Shown: positions 18,541-27,819, numbered from the stretch's first letter. The stretch is 64,000 bases of DNA from Chloroflexota bacterium (GCA_023389575.1 JAEWEG010000025.1:10048-74047); one strand, 5' to 3'. Made by a program: numbers and translations. Notes: generated from the sequence alone by a model not told the origin.

Positions 18541-19362
18541 TCACGCCCTCGCCGATCGCTCCCGCCGCGCCCGGATCGCGGCCGCCACCTGGCCGATCAC
18601 CAGCAGACCAATGGAGAACACCATCACGATGGTCGCGATCGCGTTGATCTCCGGCGAAATGAGGTAGCGAATCCGGTTGTAGATCACCAACGGCAGCGTC
18701 TGGACCCCGCCCCCGGCGACGAAGAACGTCAGCACGAACTCGTCGAACGAGAGGGTGAACGCGATCAGGGCCCCACCGATGATTCCCGGGCTCACCAGCG
18801 GCAGCGTCACCCGCCAGAACGTCCGCAACGGCGTCGCCCCCAGATCCGACGCGGCCTCCTCCAGGCGGAGGTCGAAGCCCGAAAAGCTCGTCAAAACGAT
18901 CGTCAGCGTAAACGGCAAAGCGAAGATCACGTGGGCGATCAGGATCGTCAGGAATCCCGTGTCGATCCCGATCCGGTTGAACCAGATCAACATCGACACC
19001 CCGCTCACGATTCCCGGGATCAGCATGGGCAAGTAGAACAGCCCCTGCACCGCGCCTCGCCCCGGAAACCGGTACCGGCTCAGTCCGTAGGCCGCCAGCA
19101 ACCCCAGCGTCGACGCGATCAGCGAGGTCGCCACCGCGATCTGAAGCGAGGTCCACAATGCGTCGATGAGTTGGTCATCCTCGCCGAGGTCCGAATACCA
19201 CACCGTGGTCAGGCCGTTCGGAATCGTCGCCCGCCCGTCGGGGTTGAACGACGTGATCGCCACCACCAGGATCGGGGCGAACAGGAACACGTACACCAAC
19301 CCAGCATACGCCCGTAGCAGCAGGTCGCCCCGTCCCTGGCGCGGTCTCACCTCAGCGGCCAT
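18541..19362 (-). CDS. Polyamine-type ABC transporter permease (PotC-like)
   Basis: The 273-residue membrane protein has six predicted helices and the permease EAA loop (EEAASDLGATPLRTFWRVTLPLV), which docks to the ATPase. It resembles PotC/YdcV: AYAGLVYVFLFAPILVVAITSF near the start and FVAGGGVQTLPLVIYNRIR in a late extracytoplasmic loop. Its start lies inside the end of the upstream permease gene (11-nt overlap), so the two are translationally coupled and form the heterodimeric channel. The family transports spermidine, putrescine or other small organic solutes. Confidence 0.92.
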   Translation of the reverse strand: MAAEVRPRQGRGDLLLRAYAGLVYVFLFAPILVVAITSFNPDGRATIPNGLTTVWYSDLGEDDQLIDALWTSLQIAVATSLIASTLGLLAAYGLSRYRFPGRGAVQGLFYLPMLIPGIVSGVSMLIWFNRIGIDTGFLTILIAHVIFALPFTLTIVLTSFSGFDLRLEEAASDLGATPLRTFWRVTLPLVSPGIIGGALIAFTLSFDEFVLTFFVAGGGVQTLPLVIYNRIRYLISPEINAIATIVMVFSIGLLVIGQVAAAIRARRERSARA

Positions 19363-20233
19363 AGATCTCCTCCACGTCCGCGAACCGGAAGAAGAGGGTC
19401 ATCGCGATGATCACGATCACCGTCATCACGATCGAGAGCGCCGCTCCGAACGGCCAGTTGAATGCCTCGCCGAACTGGTTCGCGATCACGTTCCCCAGCA
19501 TCACGTCCCCGGTCCCGCCCAGGAACTGCGGCGTTACGAACGATCCGAACACCGGAATGAAGAACAGGACGATCCCGGCGATCACGCCCGGCATCGTCAA
19601 CGGCAGCACCACCCGCAGGAACGTCCGGAACGGCGTCGCCCCCAAGTCATGCGCCGCCTCGATGTACCGCTTGTCCAGGTTCCGGGCCGAGGCGTAGATC
19701 GGCAGGATCATGATCGGCAGGAACACGTGCACGAACCCCACGATCACCGCGAACCTGCTGTACAGCATCCCCTCCGGAAATCCCGGTATCCAGCCCAGCG
19801 CGCTGTCCATGAACCCGTTCGTCTGCAGGATCCCGATCCACGCGTATGTCCGCACGATGTAGCTCGTCCAGAACGGGATCAGCACCATCAGCAGCAGCAC
19901 GCCCTGGCGCTTCGGATTCGCCACCGCCCCGATGTAGTACCCCACCGGATACGCCAGCAACAGCGCGATCACCGTCGCCAGCCCCGCGATCTCCAGCGTC
20001 CGGAAGAAGATGTTGCGATAGATGGGAGACGTCAGCACCCGGTCGTAATTCGCCCAGGTGAAGTCCTCCTGCATCAGCCCCGTATCGGCGTTCAGCGACC
20101 AGAAGCTGTACACCCCGATCAGCACCAGCGGGAGAATGACGAAACAGACCAGCACCAGCACCGGCACGCCGATCGTCAGCGCGGGAATCCAGGGGAGTCG
20201 CCTCGGTCCAGCCGCGGGAGCGCTCGCCGCCAT
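19352..20233 (-). CDS. Polyamine-type ABC transporter permease (PotB-like)
   Basis: The 293-residue permease has six helices, an N-terminal segment WIPALTIGVPVLVLVCFVIL and an EAA loop at IEAAHDLGATPFRTFLRVVLP. The loop FLGGTGDVMLGNVIANQF is typical of PotB/PotH-type subunits. It lies three nucleotides after the ATPase gene and overlaps the next permease by 11 nt. With its partner it forms the membrane channel of the importer. Confidence 0.92.
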   Translation of the reverse strand: MAASAPAAGPRRLPWIPALTIGVPVLVLVCFVILPLVLIGVYSFWSLNADTGLMQEDFTWANYDRVLTSPIYRNIFFRTLEIAGLATVIALLLAYPVGYYIGAVANPKRQGVLLLMVLIPFWTSYIVRTYAWIGILQTNGFMDSALGWIPGFPEGMLYSRFAVIVGFVHVFLPIMILPIYASARNLDKRYIEAAHDLGATPFRTFLRVVLPLTMPGVIAGIVLFFIPVFGSFVTPQFLGGTGDVMLGNVIANQFGEAFNWPFGAALSIVMTVIVIIAMTLFFRFADVEEIYGR

Positions 20234-20236
20234 CGC

Positions 20237-21304
20237 CTACACCCCCTCACCGTCCGGGATGATCACCAGGTCCTCCGGCCGCAGCCCCACCGAGACCGTC
20301 TCCCCCATCGCGTGCCGGTGGGCCGGATCGTCATGCGCGACATCGGCGGTCAGCTCCGTCCCATCCTCCAGCGCCAGCCGGTAGGACATCACCGCTCCCT
20401 TGTACACGCGGTCGCGCACCGTCGCCGTCATCCCGCCCAGAACGTCCAGCCGCACCTTCTCCGGGCGAATCACCACCGCCACCCGGCCAACCTCACCGGC
20501 CACGGGCCCGGGAACCGTCACCTCGCCGGTCCCGATCCTCAACCGCGACGAGGTCGAATCCCCGTCCACGACCTGTGCTTCCAGCGTCTGCGCCCCCATG
20601 AAGCTCGCCACGAACCGCGTTTTCGGCCGCTCGAAGATCTCCTCGGCGCTGCCTTCTTGCTCCACCCGGCCCGCGTTCATCACCACGATGGTGTCCGACA
20701 TCGTGAGCGCTTCTTCCTGGTCGTGCGTCACATAGATAAAGGTGATCCCCACCCGCTGCTGGATATGCTTCAGTTCGATCTGCATTTGCCGTCGCAGCTT
20801 CAGGTCGAGCGCCCCCAACGGCTCGTCAAGCAGCAGGACGGTCGGCTCCACCACCAGCGACCGAGCCAACGCCACCCGCTGCTGCTGCCCACCGGAAAGC
20901 TGGCGCGGCTTGTGCGACCCGTGCGCCGGCAACTCCACCAGCGACAGCATCTCCTGTACCCGCTCGCTCACCTGTCGCTTCGGAACCTTGCGCTCTCGCA
21001 GGCCAAACCCGATGTTGTCCGCCACGCTCATGTGCGGAAACAACGCGTAGCTCTGGAACACCATGGAGGTGTCTCGCTGATGAGGTGGCCGGTTCCCCAT
21101 CGCCTCACCGCGAATCGAAATCTCCCCGCTGTCCGGAAACTCGAATCCGCCGATCATCCTCAGCGTGGTGGTCTTCCCGCATCCGGACGGCCCCAGGAAC
21201 GTGACGAAATGCCCTCGCGGCACATCGAGGTTAATCGCATCCACCGCGGTCATAGCACCGAACCGCTTGGTGACATTCCGGATACTCACGTCGTAGTCGG
21301 TCAT
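20237..21304 (-). CDS. Polyamine-type ABC transporter ATPase (PotA-like)
   Basis: The 355-residue ATPase shows Walker A GPSGCGKTT, Q-loop MVFQSYALFPHMSV, signature LSGGQQQRVALARSL, Walker B VLLLDEPLGALD and the H-loop YVTHDQEEAL. The last 120 residues form a TOBE domain as in PotA, FbpC and MalK-type importers. An in-frame ATG 15 bases upstream is an alternative start. It lies 114 nt after the binding-protein gene, separated by a hairpin that could lower expression of the ATPase and permeases relative to the binding protein. Together with two permeases and the binding protein it forms a complete importer. Confidence 0.95.
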   Translation of the reverse strand: MTDYDVSIRNVTKRFGAMTAVDAINLDVPRGHFVTFLGPSGCGKTTTLRMIGGFEFPDSGEISIRGEAMGNRPPHQRDTSMVFQSYALFPHMSVADNIGFGLRERKVPKRQVSERVQEMLSLVELPAHGSHKPRQLSGGQQQRVALARSLVVEPTVLLLDEPLGALDLKLRRQMQIELKHIQQRVGITFIYVTHDQEEALTMSDTIVVMNAGRVEQEGSAEEIFERPKTRFVASFMGAQTLEAQVVDGDSTSSRLRIGTGEVTVPGPVAGEVGRVAVVIRPEKVRLDVLGGMTATVRDRVYKGAVMSYRLALEDGTELTADVAHDDPAHRHAMGETVSVGLRPEDLVIIPDGEGV

Positions 21305-21371
21305 CGAGCCTGGCCCCACCGTGTCAGCGCGAACAGCCCGCGCCGGTCATCCCCCGCATACCGCTCCCGGT

Positions 21372-21402
21372 GCTGGCGGAAAGCCCCACGCCTCCCGCCA
21401 GC
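21372..21402 (-). promoter_or_regulatory. Intra-operon hairpin between binding-protein and ATPase genes
   Basis: An 8-bp perfect stem (21372-21379 with 21395-21402) lies just after the binding-protein stop. Such hairpins often stabilise the upstream message or cause partial termination, giving more binding protein than membrane parts. The role is inferred from position. Confidence 0.4.
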
Positions 21403-21418
21403 CCGAAACCAGCTTCCT

Positions 21419-22543
21419 CTAGCTGAGCAAGACCTCGCTCCACACCTCGTCCATCCGCTGCCGGACATCGGTGGCCAGGTCGATCGAGTTCACCAGGTTC
21501 GCCCCCTCCGGTGTCTCGAACCACGGCGCGAACTCTTCTGGAAGTTCGGCGTGGGCCTCTTCGTTCAGCGCCTCGTAGTACATCATGGTCATCTCGTGGG
21601 CCATCACGTCCGAGCGGATCAGGAAGTCGATGAACTGGTGCGCCTGGTCCACGTTTTCCGCCACCTTCGGAATCACCAACGTGTCCACGAAGGTCAGGCA
21701 GCCCTCTTCCGGCACGGTCCAGTTCACCGGGGCATCCTGGCTCATCGCCATCCGGCTCCGTCCCGCTGTCAACTGGCCCACCACGGCCTCTTCATTGATG
21801 AAGAGTTCCATGCCGTTCTGGTAGTCCTTCCAGTACTTGGACACGAGTTGCTTCTGCTCCAGCAGCGAATCACGGATCGCGTCCCAGTCGCCCGGGTTCA
21901 ACGGATCGTCCCCCAGGTACAGCGCCGTGGTGCCGATCCGCGCCTGCGCCTGGTCCATCATCGTGATCTTGCCGCTGTACTGCTCATCCCACGTCACGCC
22001 CCACGTCGTCGGCGCCTCCGAGAACGTGTTCGTGTTGTACGTCAGGCAGTAGAACACCCGGGTCCAGGGCACCGCGTAACTGCCGCCATCCTTGGCATAG
22101 ATCTCGTTCTCCTGGAACTCGGCGTACAACTGTCCGTAGTTTTCCAGCTTCGAGATGTCCACCGGCTGCAACAGATCGGCCGACATCGCCCGCTGCACCC
22201 AGTCCGTCGTCCCAATCAGGAAGTCCGTCTGCTCGCCCGCGTTGAGCTTCGCCCACCACTCATCGTTGCTGGCGTACGTGCTGACCGTGTTGACCGTGAT
22301 CCCGGTTTCTTCCTCGAACTGCGGGATAACCTCTTCCAGGAACGGCACGTACAGGTACATCACATTCAGTTCGCCGCCATCCTGGAAGCTCAGGTTCGGA
22401 GCCGCGTACCGGCTGGATGGCGCGCCCAACGCCACCAGCGGCGACGCGGCCGCGACCGCCGCCCCACCCGCCACCAGGGAGCGCCGGTTGATCTTCCTGC
22501 CCGAAGCACTCGAAATGCTGGATGTCATGGATGCGTTCTTCAT
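21419..22543 (-). CDS. Polyamine-type ABC transporter substrate-binding protein (PotD-like)
   Basis: The 374-residue exported protein starts at the ATG behind AGGAAGGA. Its N-terminus has a twin-arginine-like signal (INRRSLVAGGAAVAAASPLV), so it may be exported folded. The mature part resembles family-1 binding proteins of the spermidine/putrescine group: LNVMYLYVPFLEEVIPQFEE at the start, FLIGTTDWVQRAM, SYAVPWTRVFYCLTYNTNTF, and IPKVAENVDQAHQFIDFLI near the C-terminus. It captures the substrate outside the membrane for the following ATPase and permeases. The presence of an enolase-superfamily enzyme in the operon makes a substrate other than a polyamine possible. Confidence 0.92.
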   Translation of the reverse strand: MKNASMTSSISSASGRKINRRSLVAGGAAVAAASPLVALGAPSSRYAAPNLSFQDGGELNVMYLYVPFLEEVIPQFEEETGITVNTVSTYASNDEWWAKLNAGEQTDFLIGTTDWVQRAMSADLLQPVDISKLENYGQLYAEFQENEIYAKDGGSYAVPWTRVFYCLTYNTNTFSEAPTTWGVTWDEQYSGKITMMDQAQARIGTTALYLGDDPLNPGDWDAIRDSLLEQKQLVSKYWKDYQNGMELFINEEAVVGQLTAGRSRMAMSQDAPVNWTVPEEGCLTFVDTLVIPKVAENVDQAHQFIDFLIRSDVMAHEMTMMYYEALNEEAHAELPEEFAPWFETPEGANLVNSIDLATDVRQRMDEVWSEVLLS

Positions 22544-22982
22544 GGTGAGGTTCCTTCCTGTGTCCCGTTCGAACCACGCGCACACCGCCTCCGCGGGAAT
22601 CACGATCCCACCGGATACCCGTCACGAACGCCATCGCCACGTTCCGGTATCCGCGTGCCAATCAGTCGTGCCCCCTTCCGCCATCGTCTATCCAGAGCGG
22701 ATTCCTGTCAGGTTGTGTGTCATGTTGCGGCAATCCTACCCCATCCCACGTTTCGGGCTCGCCCGCCGCCTGGTTCGCCCGCCAACCTTGCCCCAATCAG
22801 CGAGCGCCCGCTTGTGCGCGTCGTCCATCCTTTCGCCATGATCGTCCCGCATTAACGCAGCAGGCCCGGAAGCAGACGCTTCCGGGCCCGGCCCTCCGGC
22901 CGCCCAGGTGGGACGGGCGACCAGAGTGGTGTGGATTGTGAAGGCATGCCCCCAGCGCGATGCCTCCCAGGTAATGGTCTCG
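22544..22982. other. Intergenic region: operon promoter side and nirK terminator
   Basis: These 439 bases separate the start of the ABC operon from the end of the nitrite-reductase-like gene, both on the minus strand. Apart from the hairpin at 22863-22888 I see no gene or clear motif. The promoter of the transporter operon must lie here. Confidence 0.6.
22863..22888 (-). terminator. Hairpin terminator of the nitrite-reductase-like gene
   Basis: A perfect 11-bp stem (22863-22873 with 22878-22888) with a four-base loop, about 95 nt after the stop codon of the minus-strand gene. There is no T-run. Confidence 0.6.
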
Positions 22983-24074
22983 TTACTCCGCGTTGATGAT
23001 CGCGATCGCCCCGTGGGTCGCATGTCCGAACGCGTGGTTCACGGCGATGTACTCGCCCGGCTCGTCCAGCGTGAACTCCACGCAGGCACCGTCGCCGGGG
23101 CCAATCGTGATGCCCTGCAGGCCGTACAGCGGGTTCGCCGGGTTGGCATTCACGTAGGCCTTGTCGAAAATCGCGCCAACCACGTGGAAGCTGCACCAAA
23201 TGTTTGGCCCGGCGTTCACCACGAAGATGCGGACCGGTTCACCGACCTTCACCGTGATGGGGTTCTCGACGTACTGATTGGCGTACCCGTTGAAGGTCAC
23301 CAGATCCATCATCGCGCCGCTGGCGAGCATCATCTTCGCCATGCTCGGCACCTGAATCTCGTCGTCCGGGTTCTCGAAGTAGTACTCGTTCTGCACGAAT
23401 ACCAGTTCCTGCGCCGGTGACCAGCCTTCCTGCGGGTCGACGATCATCGTGCCGAACATCCCGGCTCCGATGTGCATCAACACTGGCGCGGTGCCGCAGT
23501 GGTACATGTACGCGCCCGGCGTGGTTGCCGTGAAGGTCCAGGTGAATTCCTCACCCGGGGCGACGTTGCGGTAGTTCACGTTGGGCGGCGTCTTCGCTGA
23601 GTGGTAGTCGAGCGAGTGGGTGATCGCGCCCTCGTTGCGGACGGTCACCGTTACTTCGTCGCCCTGAACCACGCGATGCACTGGACCGGGAATCGTCCCG
23701 TCCCAGGTCCAACCGGCATACGGCGTGTCCTTCGCCACGAACACCGTCGCGTCGATCGCCGTAATCGTGATGTCCTTCGGGCCTGGTTCCACTGGCTGGA
23801 TGAATGGGTCGTAGACCACATGCTCGACCGGCGCCGAAGGCACCGGCGTGGAATCGCCTGTCCCGTGTTCGGGGTCGTGACCGCCGGAGTACGCCCCTTC
23901 CGGCGTCGCCTCGTCCTGGGCCAGCGCGCCCGCCGCCATGAAGCCCGGCGTGGCGATGCCGAGCGCGGCCGCCGCCTTCAGGAACGCCCGTCGGTCGGGC
24001 GCCTGCTGGGCCAACCGCTGCCCAAGCGTGGTCGAATCCAAATCAACGTTGACTGGTAGCCGCATGAATCCCAT
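22983..24074 (-). CDS. nirK: Copper nitrite reductase-like two-domain cupredoxin
   Basis: The 363-residue protein starts at the ATG behind GAGAGGAG. A twin-arginine signal (DRRAFLKAAAALGIATPG, about residues 27-44) directs export of the folded protein. Two cupredoxin domains follow. All ligands of the copper nitrite reductase family can be placed: type 1 copper His153, Cys193, His201 and Met206; type 2 copper His158, His192 and His347; catalytic Asp156 and His297. The enzyme would reduce nitrite to nitric oxide outside the membrane as a trimer. No other denitrification gene or cupredoxin donor is nearby. A His-rich acidic linker (residues 54-75) follows the signal. A related two-domain multicopper oxidase is possible, but the complete residue set favours nitrite reductase. 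Confidence 0.85.
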   Translation of the reverse strand: MGFMRLPVNVDLDSTTLGQRLAQQAPDRRAFLKAAAALGIATPGFMAAGALAQDEATPEGAYSGGHDPEHGTGDSTPVPSAPVEHVVYDPFIQPVEPGPKDITITAIDATVFVAKDTPYAGWTWDGTIPGPVHRVVQGDEVTVTVRNEGAITHSLDYHSAKTPPNVNYRNVAPGEEFTWTFTATTPGAYMYHCGTAPVLMHIGAGMFGTMIVDPQEGWSPAQELVFVQNEYYFENPDDEIQVPSMAKMMLASGAMMDLVTFNGYANQYVENPITVKVGEPVRIFVVNAGPNIWCSFHVVGAIFDKAYVNANPANPLYGLQGITIGPGDGACVEFTLDEPGEYIAVNHAFGHATHGAIAIINAE

Positions 24075-24948
24075 CGTGAACTCCTCTCACCGGGCGCACC
24101 TGAATGGAACGCCCCCGTTCCGCGAAGGGTGTTGGTTTCCTCACGAACCCGCGTGCTCGCCAACTCCCTTGACCCTAGTTTGGTTCAGTCAGGGAAAGGG
24201 TACCTCAGACCGGAAGGTGGTTTCCTTAGCACTCCGGGGTAGTTGCCCCTCACCCCACCGGGTAGGACAACCGCGAACACCTCTCTCACCTTCCATCCCG
24301 CAGCCGGATGAGGCGCCTCCGAGCCCATGCCGACCCGTCCTCGTGTAGTCCTTTAGGACTAGCCCGAATGGTTGCCATTTCCTGGTCCTCACCCTAGAAT
24401 GATGACAGCAGGGGACCCACTACATTGACGAAGCCGGAACTATATCAACGCAAAGTTCTGTCGAACTCATATACAGACACGGCATGGCTTGCCGGGAGCA
24501 ATGCCGGTATTGCAGAGGCCAATCCCACCTAGCCAGGTCCTTTCAGAGCGCGGGCATATGAATATTGTTGTTCTTGACTCTCCCCTGCCCCCGCGCTCGA
24601 AGGCCCTTCAATATCGTAGATAGTCCAAGCAGATAATCCGATTTTGAAGGCCATTCAAGAACACTGGTCGCGACCAATATACGAACCTGCGCGCGCGACC
24701 TGACGAATACTGGGAACTACCCGAAAACCATCCACACGCCTTGCCCATGGTTCTCAACACAATAAACAGCCCTTTTCGCGGAAATAACCTCAATCGCCCT
24801 CCTCGCCTGAGCTTTGAACCCGTGACGTGCTGATTCGCTTTTGCGTGAATCAGCACGTTTTCGTTTGTACGTGGTGGCGACCAGATACCCTCAGGGAATA
24901 CAGGCGTGCTAGAATTAGCCGACATCGACTATTCGGAGGCGACCATCA
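24075..24948. other. Long intergenic region with an orphan terminator
   Basis: This 874-bp gap lies between the divergent nitrite-reductase-like and PadR genes. It is visibly richer in A/T than its surroundings. No reading frame in it has convincing coding character. Near its right end is a strong hairpin with a T-run on the plus strand (24825-24862), although no plus-strand gene precedes it. A short non-coding transcript ending there is possible. Confidence 0.5.
24825..24862 (+). terminator. Strong intrinsic terminator without an upstream gene
   Basis: A perfect 12-bp stem (24825-24836 with 24847-24858) with a 10-nt loop is followed by TTTTCGTTTG on the plus strand. It is the best classical terminator in the window. 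The reverse strand has no T-run after the stem, so the transcript would run left to right from within the gap. Confidence 0.7.
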
Positions 24949-25587
24949 ATGTCATCACGCCGGACGCCGCTTGCGCTTTCCATCCTCAGCACCTTGCGAG
25001 ATCGCCCGATGCATCCTTATGAAATCCGTCAAACGATGCTCGCCCGCAAGCACGACCGCGTCGTCAACATGCCGGGCGGGTCGCTCTACAGCACCATCAA
25101 CCGCCTTGAGGAAGACGGCCTGGTCCACCCCATCGGCACCCAGCGCGAGGGTCGCCGGCCCGAACGCACCGTCTACGACCTCACGTCCGAGGGCGAAACC
25201 GTGCTGCTGGACTGGCTCCGCGAGACCATCGCCACGCCGGAACCCGAGCACTCGCAATCCGCGACCGTGATGGCTTTCCTCCCTCACTTCACACCCCGCG
25301 AAGCCACCAGCCTGCTCCGCGAACGCCTGTCCAGGCTGAGAGCCATCGATAACGAAGAGCGACAACAACTCCAGGAACCGTTCTGGACCAGGCTCCCCCG
25401 TCTCTTCCGCGTCCACGACGAATACGTCACGCACATGCGCGGCGCGGAACTGGAATGGCTCGAATCCCTGATCGAGAACCTCGAAACGGGCGCCATCACC
25501 TGGCCACCATCGATCATCGACCTCCATAAGCGCCGTGGAACCTGGGTCGACGACCAATCCGAGCCAGGAGAAACTCCGCCCGTCTGA
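24949..25587 (+). CDS. PadR-family transcription regulator
   Basis: The 212-residue protein starts behind CGGAGG. Residues 1-85 form the PadR winged helix: ALSILSTLRDRPMHPYEIRQ, then GSLYSTINRLEEDGLVHPI and the wing RPERTVYDLTSEGE. The C-terminal half is a helical dimerisation and ligand-binding domain of the Vir type. PadR proteins commonly repress adjacent transporter genes until a phenolic acid or drug binds. The MMPL exporter gene follows after 57 nt on the same strand, so self-regulated control of export is the likely role. A -10-like TAGAAT lies at 24910-24915. Confidence 0.93.
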   Translation: MSSRRTPLALSILSTLRDRPMHPYEIRQTMLARKHDRVVNMPGGSLYSTINRLEEDGLVHPIGTQREGRRPERTVYDLTSEGETVLLDWLRETIATPEPEHSQSATVMAFLPHFTPREATSLLRERLSRLRAIDNEERQQLQEPFWTRLPRLFRVHDEYVTHMRGAELEWLESLIENLETGAITWPPSIIDLHKRRGTWVDDQSEPGETPPV

Positions 25588-25644
25588 TCATCAAACAGCT
25601 CACGATGCATCGACCTCAGCCGCTTCCACTCAAGGAATCGCCCC

Positions 25645-27753
25645 GTGTCTCACCAGGACTCTCCTCCCAACCCCGCCCAATCCACATCTCGATGGGCAAA
25701 CCTGCTCACGCTTGTCACCACGTCACGCGTCCGCTGGGCCGTGGTCGCCTTCTGGATCGTGGTCATCGCCCTCACCGCGCCAGTGGCGAGCCGTATCGGC
25801 GAAGTCGAAAGCAATGGCAACCGCTCGCAGTTGCCCGCTTCGTCCGAATCACTGGAAGCAGACCTGCGACTGGACGAGTTCGAGGAGGGCGACACCATCG
25901 CCGCCCTGATCGTCTTCCATCGCGACGCCGGGCTGACCGATGAGGACCGCTCGGCGGTGAGCACCGCCCAGGAGCAAATCCAGGAGGCCAATCCCGCCTA
26001 TGTCGTCACCGACCCCGTCCCTTCCGAAGATGGCAAGGCCACGCTGCTGACCGTGATCCTGCCAAATGGCAGCGACGAGGAACGCACCGATGGCGTCAAC
26101 GAACTCCGCTCCATCCTCCAGGCCAGCGTGCCTGACGGCCTCGATGCCAAGGTCACCGGCCCGGCCGGCATCGGCGTCGACCTTGGCAAGGTCTTCGAGG
26201 GCATCAACGGCCGCCTCCTGATCGCCGCCGCGATCGTGGTCGCCGTGCTGCTGCTGATCACCTATCGCAGCCCCTTCCTGTGGGCGATCCCTCTCCTGGT
26301 GGTGGGCTTCGCCGACCGCCTGGCCACCGCCATCGTGTTTCTCCTCGCCAAGACCTTCGACTTCACCACCAGCGGCCAGAGCGTGGGAATCATGGCCATC
26401 CTCGTGTTCGGCGCCGGCACCGATTACGCGCTGCTTTTGATCGCCCGCTACCGCGAGGAGTTGCGCCGGCACGAGACGGCTTCGGGCGCCATGGGGGTCG
26501 CCCTCCGCCAGGCCGCGCCAGCCATCGTCGCATCGGGCGGGACCGTGATGCTGGGCCTTGCCTGCCTCTTCGCCGCCGACCTCAACTCGAACCGGCTGCT
26601 CGGCCCAACCGGCATCGCCGGCATCCTTTGCGCGCTGATGCTCACGCTCACCCTCCTGCCCGCGATCCTGGTCATCGTCGGCCGGGGCGTATTCTGGCCG
26701 TTCGTGCCAAAATTCGGTTCGGAGCAAAACGAAAACGCCAGCATCTGGGCCCGCCTCGGCGCCTGGATCAGCCACAATCCCCGCCGCGTCTGGATCGGCA
26801 CAACCATCGCCCTCCTGGTCCTCTCGGCCGGCGCGCTCAACTACACCGTCAGCTTCACCCAGGCCGACCAGTTCACCAATGAACCGGAAGCGATCCAGGG
26901 CGCGAACCTGATCGCCGAAAGCTTCCCCGCCGGCAGCAGCTCGCCCACCATCGTGGTCGCCAACCGCGACGCCACCGAGCAGGTCACCTCCATCGTCAGT
27001 GGCGTAGAGGGCGTGGCCAATGTCCGCCCCTCAAGCGAATCCGATACCTACGCCTCCCTCTCGGTCACGCTCACCACCGAGCCGGGCACCGATGCCGCCT
27101 TCGCCGTGATCGAGGACATCCGCAGCGCCCTGGCGACCGTTCCGGAAACCGACGCGGTCGTTGGCGGCGCCGACGCCGAGGGCCTCGACAAGCAACAGGC
27201 GGGCCTGCGCGACCAGCAGATCGTGATCCCGCTCGTCCTGGGCGTGGTGTTCGTGGTGCTGGCGGTCCTGCTGCGGTCGCTTCTGGCGCCGTTGCTGCTG
27301 CTGGCGACCAGCGTCCTCTCCACCATCGCCGCGCTGGGCGTGACCGTGCTGATCTTCCAGGGCCTGCTTGGCTACGAGGGCCTACAGGCGGGTGTCCTCC
27401 TGCTTGGGTTCGTGTTCCTGATCGCGCTGGGCGTGGACTACAACATCTTCCTCATGAGCAGGGTGCACGAAGAAGCGCCGCTCATCGGAACCCGGCCCGG
27501 CATGTTGCGCGGCCTCACGGTCACCGGCGGCGTCATCACGTCGGCGGGCATCGTGCTGGCGGCCACCTTCGCGGTGCTGGGTATCCTGCCGTTGGTGGCG
27601 CTGGCCCAGATCGGTTTCCTGGTCGCCTTCGGCGTGCTGCTCGATGCCCTCCTGGTCCGCTCGGTGCTGGTTCCAGCCATCACCCTGGACCTGGGCAAGC
27701 GCATCTGGTGGCCGAGCGCCCTTGGCAAGCAGGACGGCACCCCCACCGCCTGA
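25645..27753 (+). CDS. MMPL-family (RND-type) membrane exporter
   Basis: The 702-residue protein starts at a GTG behind AAGGA. It has the MMPL layout: one N-terminal helix, a large extracytoplasmic domain, a bundle of helices, then the same pattern again, giving about 12 membrane segments. The family signature appears in both halves: GTDYALLLIARYREEL and GVDYNIFLMSRVHEEA, with the acidic and tyrosine residues used for proton coupling. MMPL proteins export lipids, siderophores or toxic compounds using the proton gradient. It lies in an apparent operon with the PadR gene and ends at a perfect hairpin terminator. The substrate is not predictable. Confidence 0.93.
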   Translation: MSHQDSPPNPAQSTSRWANLLTLVTTSRVRWAVVAFWIVVIALTAPVASRIGEVESNGNRSQLPASSESLEADLRLDEFEEGDTIAALIVFHRDAGLTDEDRSAVSTAQEQIQEANPAYVVTDPVPSEDGKATLLTVILPNGSDEERTDGVNELRSILQASVPDGLDAKVTGPAGIGVDLGKVFEGINGRLLIAAAIVVAVLLLITYRSPFLWAIPLLVVGFADRLATAIVFLLAKTFDFTTSGQSVGIMAILVFGAGTDYALLLIARYREELRRHETASGAMGVALRQAAPAIVASGGTVMLGLACLFAADLNSNRLLGPTGIAGILCALMLTLTLLPAILVIVGRGVFWPFVPKFGSEQNENASIWARLGAWISHNPRRVWIGTTIALLVLSAGALNYTVSFTQADQFTNEPEAIQGANLIAESFPAGSSSPTIVVANRDATEQVTSIVSGVEGVANVRPSSESDTYASLSVTLTTEPGTDAAFAVIEDIRSALATVPETDAVVGGADAEGLDKQQAGLRDQQIVIPLVLGVVFVVLAVLLRSLLAPLLLLATSVLSTIAALGVTVLIFQGLLGYEGLQAGVLLLGFVFLIALGVDYNIFLMSRVHEEAPLIGTRPGMLRGLTVTGGVITSAGIVLAATFAVLGILPLVALAQIGFLVAFGVLLDALLVRSVLVPAITLDLGKRIWWPSALGKQDGTPTA

Positions 27754-27795
27754 TCGCCCGCGCTCGAGCCCAATCGTCTAATCAAACGAGGAGGG

Positions 27796-27819
27796 GGGAG
27801 GCGGCACTGGCCGCCTCCC
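27796..27819 (+). terminator. Hairpin terminator of the PadR-MMPL operon
   Basis: A perfect 10-bp stem (27796-27805 with 27810-27819) with a four-base loop, 43 nt after the MMPL stop; outer bases AACGAG and CTCGTT can extend pairing. Confidence 0.7.

Noticed and set aside
19166..22855. A 1229-codon open frame on the plus strand opposite the ABC transporter operon
   Set aside because: It is antisense to four well-recognised genes, is rich in Arg/His/Pro/Gln as expected for a GC-rich shadow frame, and has no recognisable domain.
24811..24835. A TTTGAACCC stretch resembling a tRNA T-loop on the reverse strand
   Set aside because: The neighbouring bases do not form a five-pair T-stem or an acceptor stem.
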